64,000 nucleotides of DNA from Paulinella micropora (lineage: Eukaryota; Cercozoa; Imbricatea; Euglyphida): contig BJOX01000170.1 of NCBI GenBank assembly GCA_009731375.1, forward strand, positions 168,170 to 232,169, written 5' to 3'. Under the pieces are notes generated by a model. It was not told the origin of the DNA. It did no database searches and saw only the letters and a list, made by a program, of their open reading frames with translations. Position 1 is the stretch's first letter. Each line of letters opens with the position of its first letter. Of the stretch, positions 21,550 to 30,537 are shown piece after piece. Both the position numbers and the translations under genes were made by a program.

Positions 21550-22367
21550 ATGGAATACCGCGGAGGCAGGAGCTCTAACATTTGCTATGTCAACAGCAAA
21601 AATAGGATGAATGGTACGGACAGTGATTTCACTCACTCCATTGATATGAAATCTCTAGACAACCCTACACACTGTAAAATTCTTCAATTATCTATGTGCC
21701 GAAGTCGTATTACTCTGTGGCAAGTCCATACAATACTTTTATTCTGAGTGAGAACGGAAACGAGGCACTCATCACGATACCCGAAGGAAACTACACAATG
21801 AACAACTTAAAAAATAAGCTAGCCGAGGTGCTAACCGCAGAAAGTCCCAACGACTATACATACACAATAACGAGCAACAACACAAACACCGACCCAGAAG
21901 ACGGCAAGCTAACATTCACTGTAGCGAACAATGCCATTAACATTCAACCGCGGTTTGTGTTTGATGACGAAACTCGCATCCACGAAATTATGGGGTTTGA
22001 GCGGTCCTCTACATATTTCTTTGCTAATAATACACTGAGGTCACCAAATGTCATAATCTTGACGGGTGAAAAAACATTGTATTTACAGTCAGATTTAGTA
22101 GGCGAAGGCGATAATCACGCGCTCCAAGAAATATACACGGCGAATGAAATCCCGTTCGGCTCTGTTATCTACGATGGCTCGGGTAGTGAATACGGAAAAC
22201 GGCTATCTACGAGTTCAAGCAATGTGTATAGGTTTTACTTAACTGACGAAAACGACCAACCCATTAACCTAAACGGTTTGGGCATTGTTATGACTTTGTT
22301 GATTCACCGCGAGACGAATTATTTTAATTTATTTACATCATTTTTTAATTTGTTAAAAAGCCGTTAA
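21550..22367 (+). pseudogene. Penton-like single jelly-roll protein, one frameshift
   Basis: The frame from ATG 21550 (MEYRGGRSSN) ends at 21747. A second frame takes over at about 21696 and ends at 22367. One-base repair near 21695-21705 would give about 270 residues. The second part has the features expected of PLV/Polinton penton proteins: an N-terminal strand ending PYNTFILSENG, alternating beta strands, and a position just before the major capsid gene. The predicted role is the vertex pentamer. The frameshift may be real decay or an assembly error. Confidence 0.7.
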
Positions 22368-22378
22368 TTAATCAATTA

Positions 22379-22404
22379 ATTTTTTTCTCATATTAAAATA
22401 TAAG
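22379..22404 (+). promoter_or_regulatory. Viral promoter motif before the capsid gene
   Basis: A T-run (22379-22386) and TATTAAAATATAAG (22391-22404) lie 26 bp before the capsid ATG, in the same layout as at 19262, 24007 and 25318. Confidence 0.45.
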
Positions 22405-22429
22405 ACAACCGTAAAAAGAGGAAAAACAA

Positions 22430-23956
22430 ATGCCTACACAACACGGAGGCGAACTAGATTTTAGCAGGACTGACTTCATCAGTGCTTCTTATCGTTTGAA
22501 TAAGCTTACCCCTCGTGAGGGTTCTATTACTGTCACTGTGTCTACCGCAGGAGGACAGGAAAGCAACTTTGACTTTATCAGCCGCCCGTTTAACTTAGCT
22601 CGTTCTGTTTTGAGTTTTACTTATGCCCCAGAGGCGAAGGCGGCGAACTACAATAAATGCTTTATGGATTGCCTGGCCCCGATTAGGCAGATACACTTGA
22701 TTACTAGGGGTGGTGTTTATCTGTGTGATATTAACGAAGTCGGAAATATCACCAAGATGATTTGGAAACCCGAAACCTCCATTGATGATTTACTAGCTTT
22801 GGAAAACCACGACAATGGAAGTGGAGCTGGTTGTATGCTTCAAAAGTGTAATGCTACAACTACATTTCAACCCGCTAGCGATGCTACAAGGTTGGCCGCA
22901 TTACAAACAGCCTTGACCGCTTCGGCAATAGCAGGAAATGCGGCGGGGCAAATTGATACAGGTATTGATGTTGCTAAGGCTCAGGTTCAGGCCGCATTAA
23001 AGGCTTGGATGGCACAACCCTCCACAAATGCCCGCCGACACGATGATACCCTTATTGCGAATGAGACTGGCACGAGTAAGTTCGTTAATGTTGCTTTTAA
23101 TGAGGCTAAGTGTTTTTCAGCTGGAACTATTAACAATGCCAGCCCGAGTGTTAATGTTAAGATTAATCTTGGAATGCTTTACAATACTATTTTCGCTCTG
23201 GATAAAACTATTATGTTTCCAGAAATTTTGACTTTGCGGATTGTTTGGCAACAGACACCCAAAATCTTTTATTATAACAATGATGCTCTTTCTACTGGTG
23301 GTGGCACTGTTGCGGTAGCTGATACTGATGTTAAGGTTACTAATCTCAGCCTGTTCTTAGCTGTTGAAACTAACCCCGATGTCGTTCAATCAATTCAACA
23401 GAAAATTATGAGCCCCGAAGGTATGAGCTTCAACATTGATTATTCTTATTTGTATAAAAATACCGTCGGAGTAGCTTCAACTTCTCAAAATGTTATCCTT
23501 AGATTTGACAGAGGCCACGGACGGCGAATTAAGAAAATTTATCATTCTGTTTTCAACACAACCGAAAATAAGAACACTGCTTATGACAATAGCAACCTGC
23601 TCGGTTCTAAGGTCCAAACTTTTTATACCACACTAGACGGAGCACGACTTCAAGAATTCAATGTTGATTGTCAAACTGGAAAACTAGAAGACTATATGTA
23701 TCTTAAACCGAAGTTGGAAGGCTCTTCTTTGATGAATAGCAATGTTTATCAATACAACTGGGTTTGGTGCGATAGCTTTGACAATACTCGCCCACTGTGG
23801 AGCAAGGACCAAAATGAAATCAGCGGATTAAGTCTAGACACCGAGCGACGATGGGAGTTTATTGCTACCACTGCGAATATTGCGGCCAATCATTACACAT
23901 TTGTCGTAACTCAGCAAGAAGTAAATGTTAAGAATGGCACCATTACTAGAAATTAA
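22430..23956 (+). CDS. MCP: Major capsid protein (double jelly-roll)
   Basis: 508 residues, intact. Position between penton and further virion genes, length and beta-rich pattern fit the double jelly-roll MCP of PLVs. The C-terminal block SGLSLDTERRWEF followed by HYTFVVTQQEVNV is characteristic of that group. QHGG at residues 4-7 is a possible maturation site. A long alanine-rich insertion (about 140-200) probably forms an exposed loop or tower. It would assemble into trimers forming the icosahedral shell. This is one of the best-preserved genes in the element. Confidence 0.88.
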   Translation: MPTQHGGELDFSRTDFISASYRLNKLTPREGSITVTVSTAGGQESNFDFISRPFNLARSVLSFTYAPEAKAANYNKCFMDCLAPIRQIHLITRGGVYLCDINEVGNITKMIWKPETSIDDLLALENHDNGSGAGCMLQKCNATTTFQPASDATRLAALQTALTASAIAGNAAGQIDTGIDVAKAQVQAALKAWMAQPSTNARRHDDTLIANETGTSKFVNVAFNEAKCFSAGTINNASPSVNVKINLGMLYNTIFALDKTIMFPEILTLRIVWQQTPKIFYYNNDALSTGGGTVAVADTDVKVTNLSLFLAVETNPDVVQSIQQKIMSPEGMSFNIDYSYLYKNTVGVASTSQNVILRFDRGHGRRIKKIYHSVFNTTENKNTAYDNSNLLGSKVQTFYTTLDGARLQEFNVDCQTGKLEDYMYLKPKLEGSSLMNSNVYQYNWVWCDSFDNTRPLWSKDQNEISGLSLDTERRWEFIATTANIAANHYTFVVTQQEVNVKNGTITRN

Positions 23957-24021
23957 ACCCCGCCAGTGAAGTAAGAAGTAATTATTAATTTTTGATAGTT
24001 AATTTATTTTTTTGATAATAT

Positions 24022-24038
24022 GGTCGTAGGTACCTACA
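24022..24038 (+). promoter_or_regulatory. GGTC-palindrome-A element at a start codon
   Basis: GGTC is followed by the perfect 12-bp palindrome GTAGGTACCTAC (24026-24037), then A and the ATG. A T-run and GATAATATGG lie directly upstream. The context is the same as at the penton and copy 2 integrase starts. Confidence 0.65.
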
Positions 24039-25289
24039 ATGAGTCATCAGCGAAATTTGATAGCACAAGACCCTGACGGAGACATCATTAATGTCAAAGT
24101 AGGATATGACGGCAACATTGAAACCAATAGTATGAAAACCGCTTTCGGCGAAGCATTGGTCGGTCAATTATCACCAGTATTACAAGAGATTTTCCCATAC
24201 ACTATCAATACACGAATATGGACATTAACTCAAACTGATGCTACCATTTCATTTAATGCGAATATGGCCGAACTTAAAACAGATGTGAAGACGAACGCGA
24301 ATGCTGTATTGACGAGTAAAAAAAGAATTAAATACAGAACTGGTATGGGAGTTCTAACACGATTTACTGCTTTATGGACTACTGATGAAACGAAAGACTA
24401 CAATTCATATATCGGCATAGGTGAAAGTGATTTTACTAACGGCTTCTATTTTTACAAAATAAGAGCGACTGGTATGAATATCGCCAGTGTTAAAGGAAGG
24501 GTGCCGACACTTATCGCACAGGCGAACTGGGATGACCCTTGTGATGGAACCAAAATTATGCCCGCCTTAGACTGGACCAAAGGTAATGTATTCCAGATTA
24601 AATTTCAATATCTTGGCTTTGGTGCTATAAGGTTCTACATAAAAAACCCATCAAGTGGAGAATTTCAGCTGGTTCATACAATTAGGTATGCGAATGCGAA
24701 TGTGGGTGTTAGTCTTTCAAATACAACCCTACCCTTTTCAGCTTGTATTAGAAATTATGGAACTGGTAATGCTAATCAAATATTAAAAACAGCCAGTTGT
24801 AGTATGTTTATTGAGGGCACCAACACTGTTAATTCAAGCATATCAAACGAAGCGGAAGGAGATGAAAAGGCGAGCACCACTGAAAGTCCAATTCTCAGCA
24901 TAAAAAATAAAACAACTTTTAATGGTTTGACCAATTATTCAATTGTTTATCCATCTCTCGTGAGCATATCAAACGAAGACACCAAAGTTAATATAGTGCG
25001 GATTGTGAAAACGACTGGAACACTTACGGCTGAGAACTTTGCGGATATTGATACAAAAACTTCAATGGTATCAAAGGACACCGCTGCGACTGCTCTTGGT
25101 GGTGCTACTGTGACGGACGTCATTCTAAAATTGTATGTTAATGCTACTTCTAGCCAGCTTATTGACCTGCGAACTTACGACATTCAACTCGCACCTGGCG
25201 AAAATCTAACATTTTTACAAAAGTCTGTATCTACTGTCGCGAATGGAGGAAATGTGAGTGCTATAGTTAATTTCTTAGAAGACCAGTGA
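24039..25289 (+). CDS. Putative virion surface protein, 416 residues
   Basis: An intact frame downstream of the capsid gene with a hairpin directly at the ATG. The middle third (about residues 85-270) has alternating hydrophobic and aromatic strands (YNSYIGIGESDF, GFYFYKIRATGM, FQIKFQYLGFGAIRFYI), resembling a lectin/LamG-like sandwich. The C-terminal third has further beta strands ending in an extended LRTYDIQLAPGENLTF. A capsid-decorating or attachment role is inferred from position and fold pattern only. No named family is recognised. Confidence 0.6.
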   Translation: MSHQRNLIAQDPDGDIINVKVGYDGNIETNSMKTAFGEALVGQLSPVLQEIFPYTINTRIWTLTQTDATISFNANMAELKTDVKTNANAVLTSKKRIKYRTGMGVLTRFTALWTTDETKDYNSYIGIGESDFTNGFYFYKIRATGMNIASVKGRVPTLIAQANWDDPCDGTKIMPALDWTKGNVFQIKFQYLGFGAIRFYIKNPSSGEFQLVHTIRYANANVGVSLSNTTLPFSACIRNYGTGNANQILKTASCSMFIEGTNTVNSSISNEAEGDEKASTTESPILSIKNKTTFNGLTNYSIVYPSLVSISNEDTKVNIVRIVKTTGTLTAENFADIDTKTSMVSKDTAATALGGATVTDVILKLYVNATSSQLIDLRTYDIQLAPGENLTFLQKSVSTVANGGNVSAIVNFLEDQ

Positions 25290-25317
25290 TGTGAATGTAT
25301 AATTATTTTTGTAATAA

Positions 25318-25340
25318 TTTTTTCTAATATAATAATATAG
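25318..25340 (+). promoter_or_regulatory. Viral promoter motif
   Basis: TTTTTTC followed by TAATATAATAATATAG ends six bases before ATG 25347. Confidence 0.45.
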
Positions 25341-25346
25341 TAAGAT

Positions 25347-25982
25347 ATGTATAGTCGTAAGTTGTATGTTGTGGGTGGTAGGCGGTTTCTAACAAAAACA
25401 TCTATCAAATCCTACATAAGAAGAATGATAAACAAATATAACGAAGGAGAAGGGCTGAACCCAGAAGATAGCAATTTCGTGCGAGACCTAATAACCCATC
25501 ACCCTTGTCTAAAAAATGGCATCATTGATGTTGAAAGTAATTTGACCACTGGGAGAAAACACTTTCGTGTAGATGGTAAGCCGTTTTCGTGGAATTGTTG
25601 TGTTGACCTCATTGGGCTTAGCAAATTTAAAAAAATGGCGAGAGTGATAAAAGAAGCGAGCAGGAATACGATAAGACCTCAAATACAAGAATATCTTGAC
25701 ATCGTGGCTATTGATGTATTCGTTGAACCCAGATACATATGCGAAATAAGTGGTGATATATATAAGCGGGTTGATGTCCACGTAGACCACCACTTCGACA
25801 TCATACAATTCAAAGACATCCTTCAACAATACCTTGAAGTGAATAGAGAATTAGAAGTTGAAGACGGTTTATTGAAAGAACCGCATTTTACCAAATTTAG
25901 CGACTTCCACAAACAGAAAGCAATACTGCGAATAATAAAAAAAGAAATCAATATTAGAGGTAAAATGTATCTCTTACGGTAA
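25347..25982 (+). CDS. DUF3223/DCL-like protein with HNH-like C-terminus
   Basis: 211 residues. The N-terminal part (TKTSIKSYIRRMI, then DSNFVRDLITHHP and GIIDVESN) matches the pattern of the DUF3223/DCL family, as remembered from plant and phage proteins. The C-terminal part has CEISGD followed by VDVHVDHHFDIIQF, an HNH-like arrangement with the His-Asp-His-His cluster near residues 142-148. A nucleic-acid-cutting or binding role is inferred. The gene converges on the minus-strand gene after it and overlaps it by nine bases. Confidence 0.55.
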   Translation: MYSRKLYVVGGRRFLTKTSIKSYIRRMINKYNEGEGLNPEDSNFVRDLITHHPCLKNGIIDVESNLTTGRKHFRVDGKPFSWNCCVDLIGLSKFKKMARVIKEASRNTIRPQIQEYLDIVAIDVFVEPRYICEISGDIYKRVDVHVDHHFDIIQFKDILQQYLEVNRELEVEDGLLKEPHFTKFSDFHKQKAILRIIKKEINIRGKMYLLR

Positions 25983-26236
25983 ATACTTTTTCACTTCATC
26001 TTTATTCTTAAAATAAGGCTGTTGAACTAACCATTCNNNNNNNNNNATGTCTTCTATTTTTTTGCCCTTGTATTTGCCGAAGTGAAACAAGCTTGGTTGA
26101 GCATTTCTCATTTCTTCAATCGCTTTTATTTCGTCGTGGATTACCTTTTGGACATCTTCCAACGAGAAGGATTTTTTTTTCGCCTTCAATGGAAAGTTTT
26201 TGGAACTTCTCGCATAGTCTAGTGAGGGTGGACATA
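25974..26236 (-). pseudogene. DUF3820-like small protein, interrupted by gap and possible frameshift
   Basis: The core FHFGKYKGKKIED, with a downstream Trp and Gln (EWLVQQPYF), resembles the short DUF3820 family. The only good ATG (26236, MSTLTRLCEKFQ) is in a different frame from the core, and the change falls on a nine-A run near 26175. This is either a homopolymer error or a real frameshift. A 10-N gap at 26037-26046 sits inside the coding region. Function unknown. Confidence 0.5.
26037..26046. other. Assembly gap, 10 N
   Basis: Inside the DUF3820-like gene. No obvious duplicated flank. Confidence 1.
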
Positions 26237-26288
26237 GTAGGGGGTATATAATAGGGAGGAAAAAAAATTAAATAATTAATAATATAGA

Positions 26289-26972
26289 ATGAGCGAGTGG
26301 ATAATCTTTGTAAAGGCTTACTCTGCTAAGCATAATATAAGCTATGGGGAGGCATTGACAAAGGCTAGCAAAGAATACAGGAAACAGAAGGGAGGAAGTG
26401 CGGAGTTGTCTGAGGATGTCTATTTGTCTTCGTCAGATAGAAGGGTGCTGACGGATGGAAGCCAGTTGCCAGCAAAGAAAAATCAACTGTATATGAAAAA
26501 GATGGTAAGGCGATTGTGGCATTTAGAGGCTCAGTAGATAAGCGAGACTTGCTAACTGACGTCGCATTAGTAAAGGGAGTATTAAAAAGAACACCGAGAT
26601 ATAAAGAAGAACAAAAGCTGGTTAATGAAGTCATAAAGAAATATGGATAATGTAGAGCTGACGGGTCATTCACTAGGTGGCACGATAGCGAAAGATTTAA
26701 GCAGGCAGACTGGTGTTAAGGCTACAACATACAACAAAGGCAGTAGCACAAAAGACCTCATTGAAGGAGTAATTGACCGAGTGGCGGTGAGGGTAAATCC
26801 AAAAGGGAAGAGGGCGAAGACTGCGAAGCTAACGACGAACTACCGAACCGCATTTTACCCAGTATCGTTGCTGGGAGCGACTGCTGTGAATACTAAGTTA
26901 GTGAAGCCGACGAGGGGTGTTCATACGATTAGAAGCTTCAAAGGTAAAGGAGCCAAAAAAAATTATCTATGA
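26289..26972 (+). pseudogene. Class 3 lipase-like protein, two frameshifts
   Basis: The coding signal uses three frames: 26289 to about 26480, then about 26480-26645, then 26643-26972. The third frame holds the nucleophile elbow TGHSLGG. The second holds AIVAFRGS, the strand and oxyanion region typical of class 3 lipases. The first 36 residues form a separate motif (WIIFVKAYSAKHNISYGEAL, then KQKGG) that I recall from other giant-virus and PLV proteins. QKGG at 33-36 could be a maturation site. Lipases of this kind are known in PLVs and may help membrane penetration. This copy is broken. Confidence 0.75.
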
Positions 26973-26975
26973 CTT

Positions 26976-29293
26976 TCATAATTTATTTGATAATCCAATA
27001 TCGTTCAAGCAGGTGGCACGACTTAAAGCAACATATAACAAATTCATGGACAGTAGGTCTAGATTTATCCACACTAGTGTTGTTCGGCCTTGTGAGCAGT
27101 GGATGGTGGATGAGAATGTCGGCTGGATGTCAGCATACGGTTTCTTGTCTGGTATCGTTTTTTTTCTATCAAATTTCTGCTCAATTCTACCAATCGTAAT
27201 GAATATATGTTCTTTGGTATCCCTAGTAATAGTGTGAATATCGCCGTTATGAACAACCTTTGTATTACAACGAAACACAACCTGATGACCTGTTTTAAGT
27301 TGTTTATTTTGTAGCATTTTGTTATTGCTTTCATTAACATTGCTGTTAGAGTGGTGTAATATTAAAGGTGGGTTTTTGTCAGTTGGTTTAGGGTGTGGCT
27401 TAACTTGCTTATTGAGAGCATCTAATTCTTCAAGTGTTAGTATTGTAGGTAGGCAGTCTTTTGCTCTGTGTTGGCTAAGCTCATTACCGCCGACCTTGTA
27501 ATAGTCTTCTACCTTATTTAAGATAGATTGTAGAACTAGGTCTTTGGCCTGTCTGTAATTTGTATCAAGATTTATTTTTGTAAATAGCTTGAAAGTTTTT
27601 GACTTGTGGAATGGTTCGGATGTTGGGTCTGGGCAAGGAAGCTGAGCTAAGTGGCCGAATAAGACGATAGATACACCGCCGAATGGTCTGTTGATTTTGG
27701 TGTATTTTCTGAGCATATGGTCCAGACTTTCTAAATTCTTGGATGTAAGCATAGAAACTTCATCAATGGTTATTCTGTGATTAATTGCTTCTTCGCCAAC
27801 TGGTATCGGTAGCGGAAGTCTATGATATAGCATTGTTAGTATTTTTTGGAGTGTATATTCAGAATTAATAACTTGGCGGGCATTGTGTGTCATAGCGGTT
27901 GATAAAGTCTTTTTGTCTTTGAAATGTGTGTTAGTGTATTTTGATGGCTGACCAGTTAGGTATTTAATCATTTCAGATTTACCCGTTCCAGCTTTGCCGT
28001 GAATAAGTAATAATTCTTGTTCTGGTAAAGGTTTGTATTCGTCTTTGGTGCTATAATCTGGAAGCTCTGTATCCTCAAAGGCGGAGAACTCTGGATATTG
28101 TTTATGTGGTGTTTCTAAGAATTTTTGTAATGGTAGTGTGTCTTTGAAACCGCTGTGTCGCTGGTATGTTATCCGTGGTTCGCCATTTATGTAGGAAACG
28201 AAGCAAGTCATATTTAGCTGTGGTGCTATGAACTCGTCTTGTTCTTTAACCTCGGGACGAAATTCTTTTCCTGTTTTCATATATTCGCCTTCGTATGCGA
28301 TACTGTCTGTATTAGAATATAGTAAAGTCCGCCCAGTATTTACAAGCTTTAACATTTGGTTATGAAGAACTATCTTTTGGTATGCTAGCACATAGCCAGT
28401 TAAGTGAGACATTTGAAATATGTTGTCTGTTGGGTTTGTGTCTTGGTATGTGTAAATCATTCGCTCTGGTAGTAGGTCGTCCTTCATTTCGGCATACTTA
28501 CTTTTATCGTATTTAACTCGTTTCAGGAACAATAACCTATAACCTTTTTCTTTCATCATAAAATGTATTCGCTCGTTGTATGTTTTTGAAATAGTAGATA
28601 CTTGCTGAGTTCGGTGTATGTTAGTATTGAGAGAGCCTACTAGTAAGTTGGTTGCTTTGGCTAAGATGTCGTGTTCAAAGCCAGGCTTATCAAAGTAGTA
28701 ATCTTGCATATTTGTTATGTGTTCTGAGAAGGTTTTGAATGGGTTGAAGTGGTCGTCTGCTACATATAATCTCTTAATAAATATCTTAACCCCTTGGTCA
28801 AACATATACAACAATGCGGGTATGGGTTGGCATTGTGTTCCTTTTGTGGTGTAGCCGTTGAAGAAGGTTGGAACTTTNNNNNNNNNNTGAAGAAGGATGG
28901 AACTTTGAGGTGCTTTTGGTCGTAATCAAAAACCGCATAACCGTGTAGAGGTTTAAGTTTGTTGTAGTGTTCTTGTGTGAGGTCCTGGTTTATATTAATT
29001 ATGTTGCGAGGAGCAATCGGGTATTCATTGAAGTATGACGACATTTCCCCTAGATTACCTAACGAAGCATTTGTATAAGCTTTTACCATATCAATCTGGT
29101 GTATCTTGTTGGGGTTTTTGGTGTGATGTTTAAAGATATGATGAAATAGTATTTGACCAGATTTCACGTGTCGTAATATATTAGGTTCAGTAATTTGTGT
29201 ATGGAACTTAGGTTTATGTTTTTCTATGAGACACTGCATAAATAATTGTTTGAAGTATGATGGTAATGACCAAGCGGGAGTATCCTTAGCAAT
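26976..29293 (-). pseudogene. C-terminal half of the viral B-family DNA polymerase fused to a PIF1-like helicase
   Basis: The frame enters from the inversion breakpoint at about 29293 (IAKDTPAW) and ends at 26976. Polymerase motifs in order are motif A QIDMVKAY, motif B AKATNLLVGSL and motif C YSNTDSIAY, with Asn at the first acidic position of the usual DTDS. About 325 C-terminal residues form an SF1/PIF1-like helicase: Walker A GKAGTGKS, DEVSML, GHLAQLP, TNYRQ, HCSQGRTT and LLYVALSRA. A 10-N gap at 28878-28887 with repeated flanks breaks the frame, and collapsing the repeat restores continuity. The N-terminal half is at 2150-3169. It ends three bases from the lipase stop. Confidence 0.82.
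28878..28887. other. Assembly gap, 10 N, with duplicated flanks
   Basis: About 20 bases (TGAAGAAGG, T/A, TGGAACTTT) occur on both sides. Collapsing them restores the polymerase frame. Confidence 0.95.
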
Positions 29294-29350
29294 CAATCAT
29301 ATCCTTCGCCAACTGCTTCTTACTGATGTGGTCCATCTTTTCATCATTGG
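29292..29350 (-). pseudogene. Acidic/basic viral protein, middle fragment
   Basis: These 59 bases on the minus strand encode DDEKMDHISKKQLAKDMID, matching the middle of the intact copy 2 gene (57635-58150). It is bounded by the retro LTR on one side (TTGG at 29347-29350) and by the polymerase breakpoint on the other. Confidence 0.8.
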
Positions 29351-29597
29351 TGTAGGCATCACCCCCCGGATAGCAGGTAAAAAGTACAATTTTTCTGGTG
29401 TCAGGTGCACCTAGTTTTTTCCCATTATTTTCAATATCGTTTGGCCGGATTTGACCTAATGCAATTTTAACCTTGGTCTGTTGCCATTTTCTTTTCGGCT
29501 TCACTGAGCTAATATAACGAGACATCATTCTCTTTTGGGGATTTGTGTCTGGTTGTATTACAGACTTTTTATTGATCTATCTTCGGGGATTGTAACA
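29351..29597 (+). repeat. 5' LTR of retro copy 1 (displaced)
   Basis: 247 bp, TGTAGGCATCACC to TGTAACA, matching the 3' LTR at 12680-12926. It is preceded by TTGG, the target duplication. It lies 16.4 kb downstream of its own 3' LTR, which is possible only after rearrangement. Confidence 0.92.
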
Positions 29598-29961
29598 TTG
29601 GAGTCACCAGCACAAGGCTGATTTCTTTTCTGGCTTGTTTTTGGAACAGCAGAAAGAAAAATTGGACAGACCTATCTCTTCTGAGTAGGTGTTCCAAAAA
29701 ACAAATACTCCAGCACATCCCCACACAGCTCTTTTTGCAAAACTAGACGTCTAGGCGTTTGTGAGTAGGTGTCTCAGTACCCTCTCCACAGCCTGTATCT
29801 GTGTCCTCACAAGGAGGCCAGACACCAGACCTCGTAGCTGTTCTTTTGTTCTCTCTTGAGACAGAGACAGAGTAGGTCAACAGACGTACAAACAAACACT
29901 CACAGATACAAACAAACTTGAAGGACACGAGCGTAGTACTCTACCTTTCAAGTCTGTGCAC
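29598..29961 (+). other. Primer-binding site and first part of the retro copy 1 leader
   Basis: Starts TTGGAGTCACCAGC, comparable with TTTGGAGTCCACATC after the copy 2 LTR; the shared TGGAGTC is the candidate tRNA primer site. The sequence aligns in blocks to the copy 2 leader (52503 downwards) and stops at about 29961, at the point where the leader resumes at 3170. Confidence 0.8.
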
Positions 29962-29962
29962 T

Positions 29963-30268
29963 GGCAGAGATGGCGAGCCGATTGAAGAAAGTAGCTCGGA
30001 TGAAGAAGTGGAGCACGACTTTGTTGATATTGTCACACGGCGGGTTGTTGGTATGAAATTGAAGAGTAAACAGACGAAGGTGAAGAAGGTAGTAAAAAAG
30101 AAAGTGGAAGAAGAGAGCGAGAGTGAGAGCGAGGAAAGCGAGGAAGAGGAACAGCCTAAGAAAGGTAAAGGTAAGAAATCAAACATATCAGTTAATGTTT
30201 ATAATCAACAACCCGAGAAACCAAAAAAAGAAAACAATGATACATGTAAAATATTTTTGAAGTTCTAA
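29963..30268 (+). pseudogene. Acidic/basic viral protein, C-terminal fragment
   Basis: In frame from GRDGEPIEESSSDEE to the conserved end VNVYNQQPEKPKKEN and IFLKF, matching the copy 2 gene. It has lost its start and now follows retro leader sequence. Its orientation is opposite to the other two fragments, as expected from the inversion. The region is a charged Ser/Glu stretch between lysine-rich blocks. Confidence 0.82.
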
Positions 30269-30340
30269 TATAGATGAACAAGATAAAAAAATTTACAGTT
30301 AGATGTTCGCTTACACATTACCGACTACATCGGTAGATGT

Positions 30341-30475
30341 ATGAACTACATATATAATCATCGTATGTATGACTTCACTAGTTGCTATGTGTGTGGATTA
30401 ACTCTCCGCCAGATTACAGCAATTGATGATAGTTTTGATTGGTTTTATATGTATGAGTTTTGTTCTAATTATTAG
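30341..30475 (+). CDS. Tiny ORF, 44 residues, unknown
   Basis: ATG 30341 to TAG 30475 between the acidic gene and the integrase, with a CYVCG pair. The frame is open upstream for about 27 codons without an ATG, so it may be the remnant of a longer gene. There is no counterpart at the equivalent place in copy 2. Confidence 0.25.
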   Translation: MNYIYNHRMYDFTSCYVCGLTLRQITAIDDSFDWFYMYEFCSNY

Positions 30476-30537
30476 AAAAAAAAGAAAGAGCAATATATAA
30501 GGATACAGTATTAGGTGTTATAAAATATTAGAAGGAG

